Positions 6,725 through 7,547 of a DNA stretch of 7,547 bases are shown here, in pieces. The stretch lies in the NCBI GenBank assembly GCA_003229995.1, contig QIGJ01000384.1, positions 1 to 7,547 on the forward strand. Reading direction: 5' to 3'. The translations under genes were made by a program, and so were the position numbers. The notes beneath the pieces are model-generated. The model was not told the origin of the DNA. It did no database searches and was given only the letters and a program-made list of their open reading frames with translations. The DNA comes from Gammaproteobacteria bacterium. Its GTDB lineage: Bacteria; Pseudomonadota; Gammaproteobacteria; SZUA-152. Each line of letters begins with the position of its first letter. Within the stretch, counting starts at the first letter, position 1.

Positions 6725-7384
6725 ATGAAATATATTTATTCGGCCTTTTCCATCGCTGTTATGATGGCCTTCATTATCCTGCTGATGTCTTCTAATACGC
6801 TGGCGTTGGACGTCAAAATTACACAGGATATGGCCTCCATGCCGGTACATCACGGTGATGATTTTATTAATATTCAACGTATCCAGGATCAGGATAATGT
6901 ACTTGCCGGTGGTTACACAAAAACTTCGCGTAAGTGCCCACCATTTTGTATTCAACCATTGCATGTGGCTCCCGGTGTTATTACTGTGGCTGAACTGGAA
7001 TTGTTGGAATTTATCGATAAAAAACTGGAAATGGGCAGTGGTCTCCTTATCGATGCGCGCACTCCGGAATGGTATCAAAAAGCCACTATCCCGGGTTCCA
7101 TTAATATCCCTTTTACTCGTTTTGATCCGGAAAAATCAGTGGCGGTACTGGCCGATGTGTTACTGAAATTGAATGTACACAAAAAAGGTACAGGCGGTGG
7201 CTCTTTTATGAATAGCATCCGTCATTTTTTTAGCAGTGATGCCAATGCGGCTGACAGTCCCTGGAATTTTTCACAGGCCAAAGAGATATTATTGTATTGC
7301 AATGGCATTTGGTGCGGTCAATCACCGCACGCGATTAAGAATCTGCTCTCTTTGGTATGCAGGCTTGGCAATCATTGGGACTGA
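6725..7384 (+). CDS. Exported rhodanese-domain protein, C-terminus frameshifted
   Basis: The 219-residue product starts with a signal peptide (hydrophobic 6-22, likely cleavage after TLA at 25-27). A segment with CPPFC (71-75) and APGVITVAELELLEFI follows, then a rhodanese domain: LLIDARTPEWY (107-117), GSINIPFTRFD (124-134) and the active-site loop YCNGIWCGQSPHA with presumed catalytic Cys192. Such proteins handle persulfide sulfur or act as redox-linked sulfurtransferases; a periplasmic site is inferred. After KNLLSL (residue 210) the family normally continues with GYP, then an aromatic stretch ending YRGG and MQAWQSLGL. Here the frame gives VCRLGNHWD and stops, while MQAWQSLGL is encoded from 7357 in another frame. 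An internal deletion of 3n+1 bases, perhaps about 37 or 40, explains this. The catalytic loop is kept but the last helix and strand are lost, so activity is doubtful. Confidence 0.8.
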   Translation: MKYIYSAFSIAVMMAFIILLMSSNTLALDVKITQDMASMPVHHGDDFINIQRIQDQDNVLAGGYTKTSRKCPPFCIQPLHVAPGVITVAELELLEFIDKKLEMGSGLLIDARTPEWYQKATIPGSINIPFTRFDPEKSVAVLADVLLKLNVHKKGTGGGSFMNSIRHFFSSDANAADSPWNFSQAKEILLYCNGIWCGQSPHAIKNLLSLVCRLGNHWD

Positions 7385-7404
7385 CGATAGTTGTCCCGAA
7401 ATAA
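7357..7404 (+). pseudogene. Out-of-frame remnant of the rhodanese C-terminus
   Basis: The frame at 7357 reads MQAWQSLGLTIVVPK and stops at TAA 7402-7404. This is the expected end of a rhodanese domain (the segment that follows RGG), but it lies out of phase with the upstream gene. It marks the right side of the inferred deletion; the left side is near 7354. Confidence 0.7.
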
Positions 7405-7440
7405 TCATTCACGTTGACAGGTATCCGAAAGGGTTCCCCC
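7405..7440. other. Short gap between the rhodanese remnant and the right-hand gene
   Basis: No hairpin with a T tract, RNA or promoter is convincing here. TTGACA at 7414-7419 lacks a -10 box at a usable distance. Confidence 0.3.
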
Positions 7441-7547
7441 CTATTGTGCCACGGATGCATTGGAGACAAACAGGATTTCATCAAAGGTCCGGTGCAGGCT
7501 GGAGCTTTTGAAATCGCGCATGACGGCGGCATCAGTCCACTTTATTG
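7441..7547 (-). CDS. Possible C-terminal end of an unrecognised protein (partial)
   Basis: Read leftward from the window edge, one frame is open for 34 codons and ends at TAG (7443-7441), with a protein-like tail RTFDEILFVSNASVAQ. Its composition and GC-rich third positions suit a real gene converging on the rhodanese locus. A plus-strand frame is also open over the same bases from 7405 but has no ATG and no ribosome binding site, so I prefer the minus-strand reading. No family is recognised. Confidence 0.4.
   Translation of the reverse strand, partial: IKWTDAAVMRDFKSSSLHRTFDEILFVSNASVAQ

Noticed and set aside
7414..7419. TTGACA as the -35 box of a promoter reading right
   Set aside because: The nearest TATTGT (7442-7447) is 22 bases away, too far for a sigma70 promoter.

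Overview
The window most likely comes from a gammaproteobacterium of moderate GC content. The clue is a bioB-bioF-bioH-bioC-bioD gene order with bioA absent, the arrangement known from pseudomonads and relatives, followed by a divergent comF. The genus cannot be read from the sequence.

Layout. Bases 3-113 hold the last 36 codons of an unrecognised plus-strand gene. Bases 120-281 are a 162-bp non-coding element with 31-bp terminal inverted repeats, which fills almost all of the space between that gene and the convergent bioD. The minus strand then carries bioD, bioC, bioH and bioF (283-3894), tightly packed with 1-nt and 4-nt overlaps or a 17-nt gap. A second copy of the element (4018-4170) sits in the 300-bp gap between bioF and bioB (4195-5214). 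A divergent control region (about 5215-5308) separates bioB from comF (plus strand, start probably GTG at 5309). After comF come a 200-bp spacer, a small predicted exported protein (6251-6637), a predicted exported rhodanese-domain protein (6725-7384), and at the right edge a possible minus-strand gene end (7441-7547).

How the genes work together. BioC methylates the malonyl thioester that primes pimelate synthesis, and BioH removes the methyl group to give pimeloyl-ACP. BioF makes KAPA (7-keto-8-aminopelargonate), BioD closes the ureido ring of DAPA (7,8-diaminopelargonate) to give dethiobiotin, and BioB inserts sulfur. BioA, needed between BioF and BioD, must lie elsewhere. A sigma70-like promoter with an imperfect BirA-type operator lies upstream of bioB.

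Most notable points: (1) two same-orientation copies of a MITE-like (miniature transposable) element bracket bioFHCD, and one splits the bio operon; (2) BioB lacks the first canonical [2Fe-2S] ligand and carries extra cysteines, unlike the E. coli enzyme; (3) the rhodanese gene has an apparent internal deletion with frameshift, its expected C-terminal codons surviving in another frame; (4) the small gene upstream of it has an in-frame stop between its best ribosome binding site and its usable start, so this pair may be decaying; (5) there is a candidate BirA operator. I see no rRNA, tRNA, CRISPR array or transposase gene.
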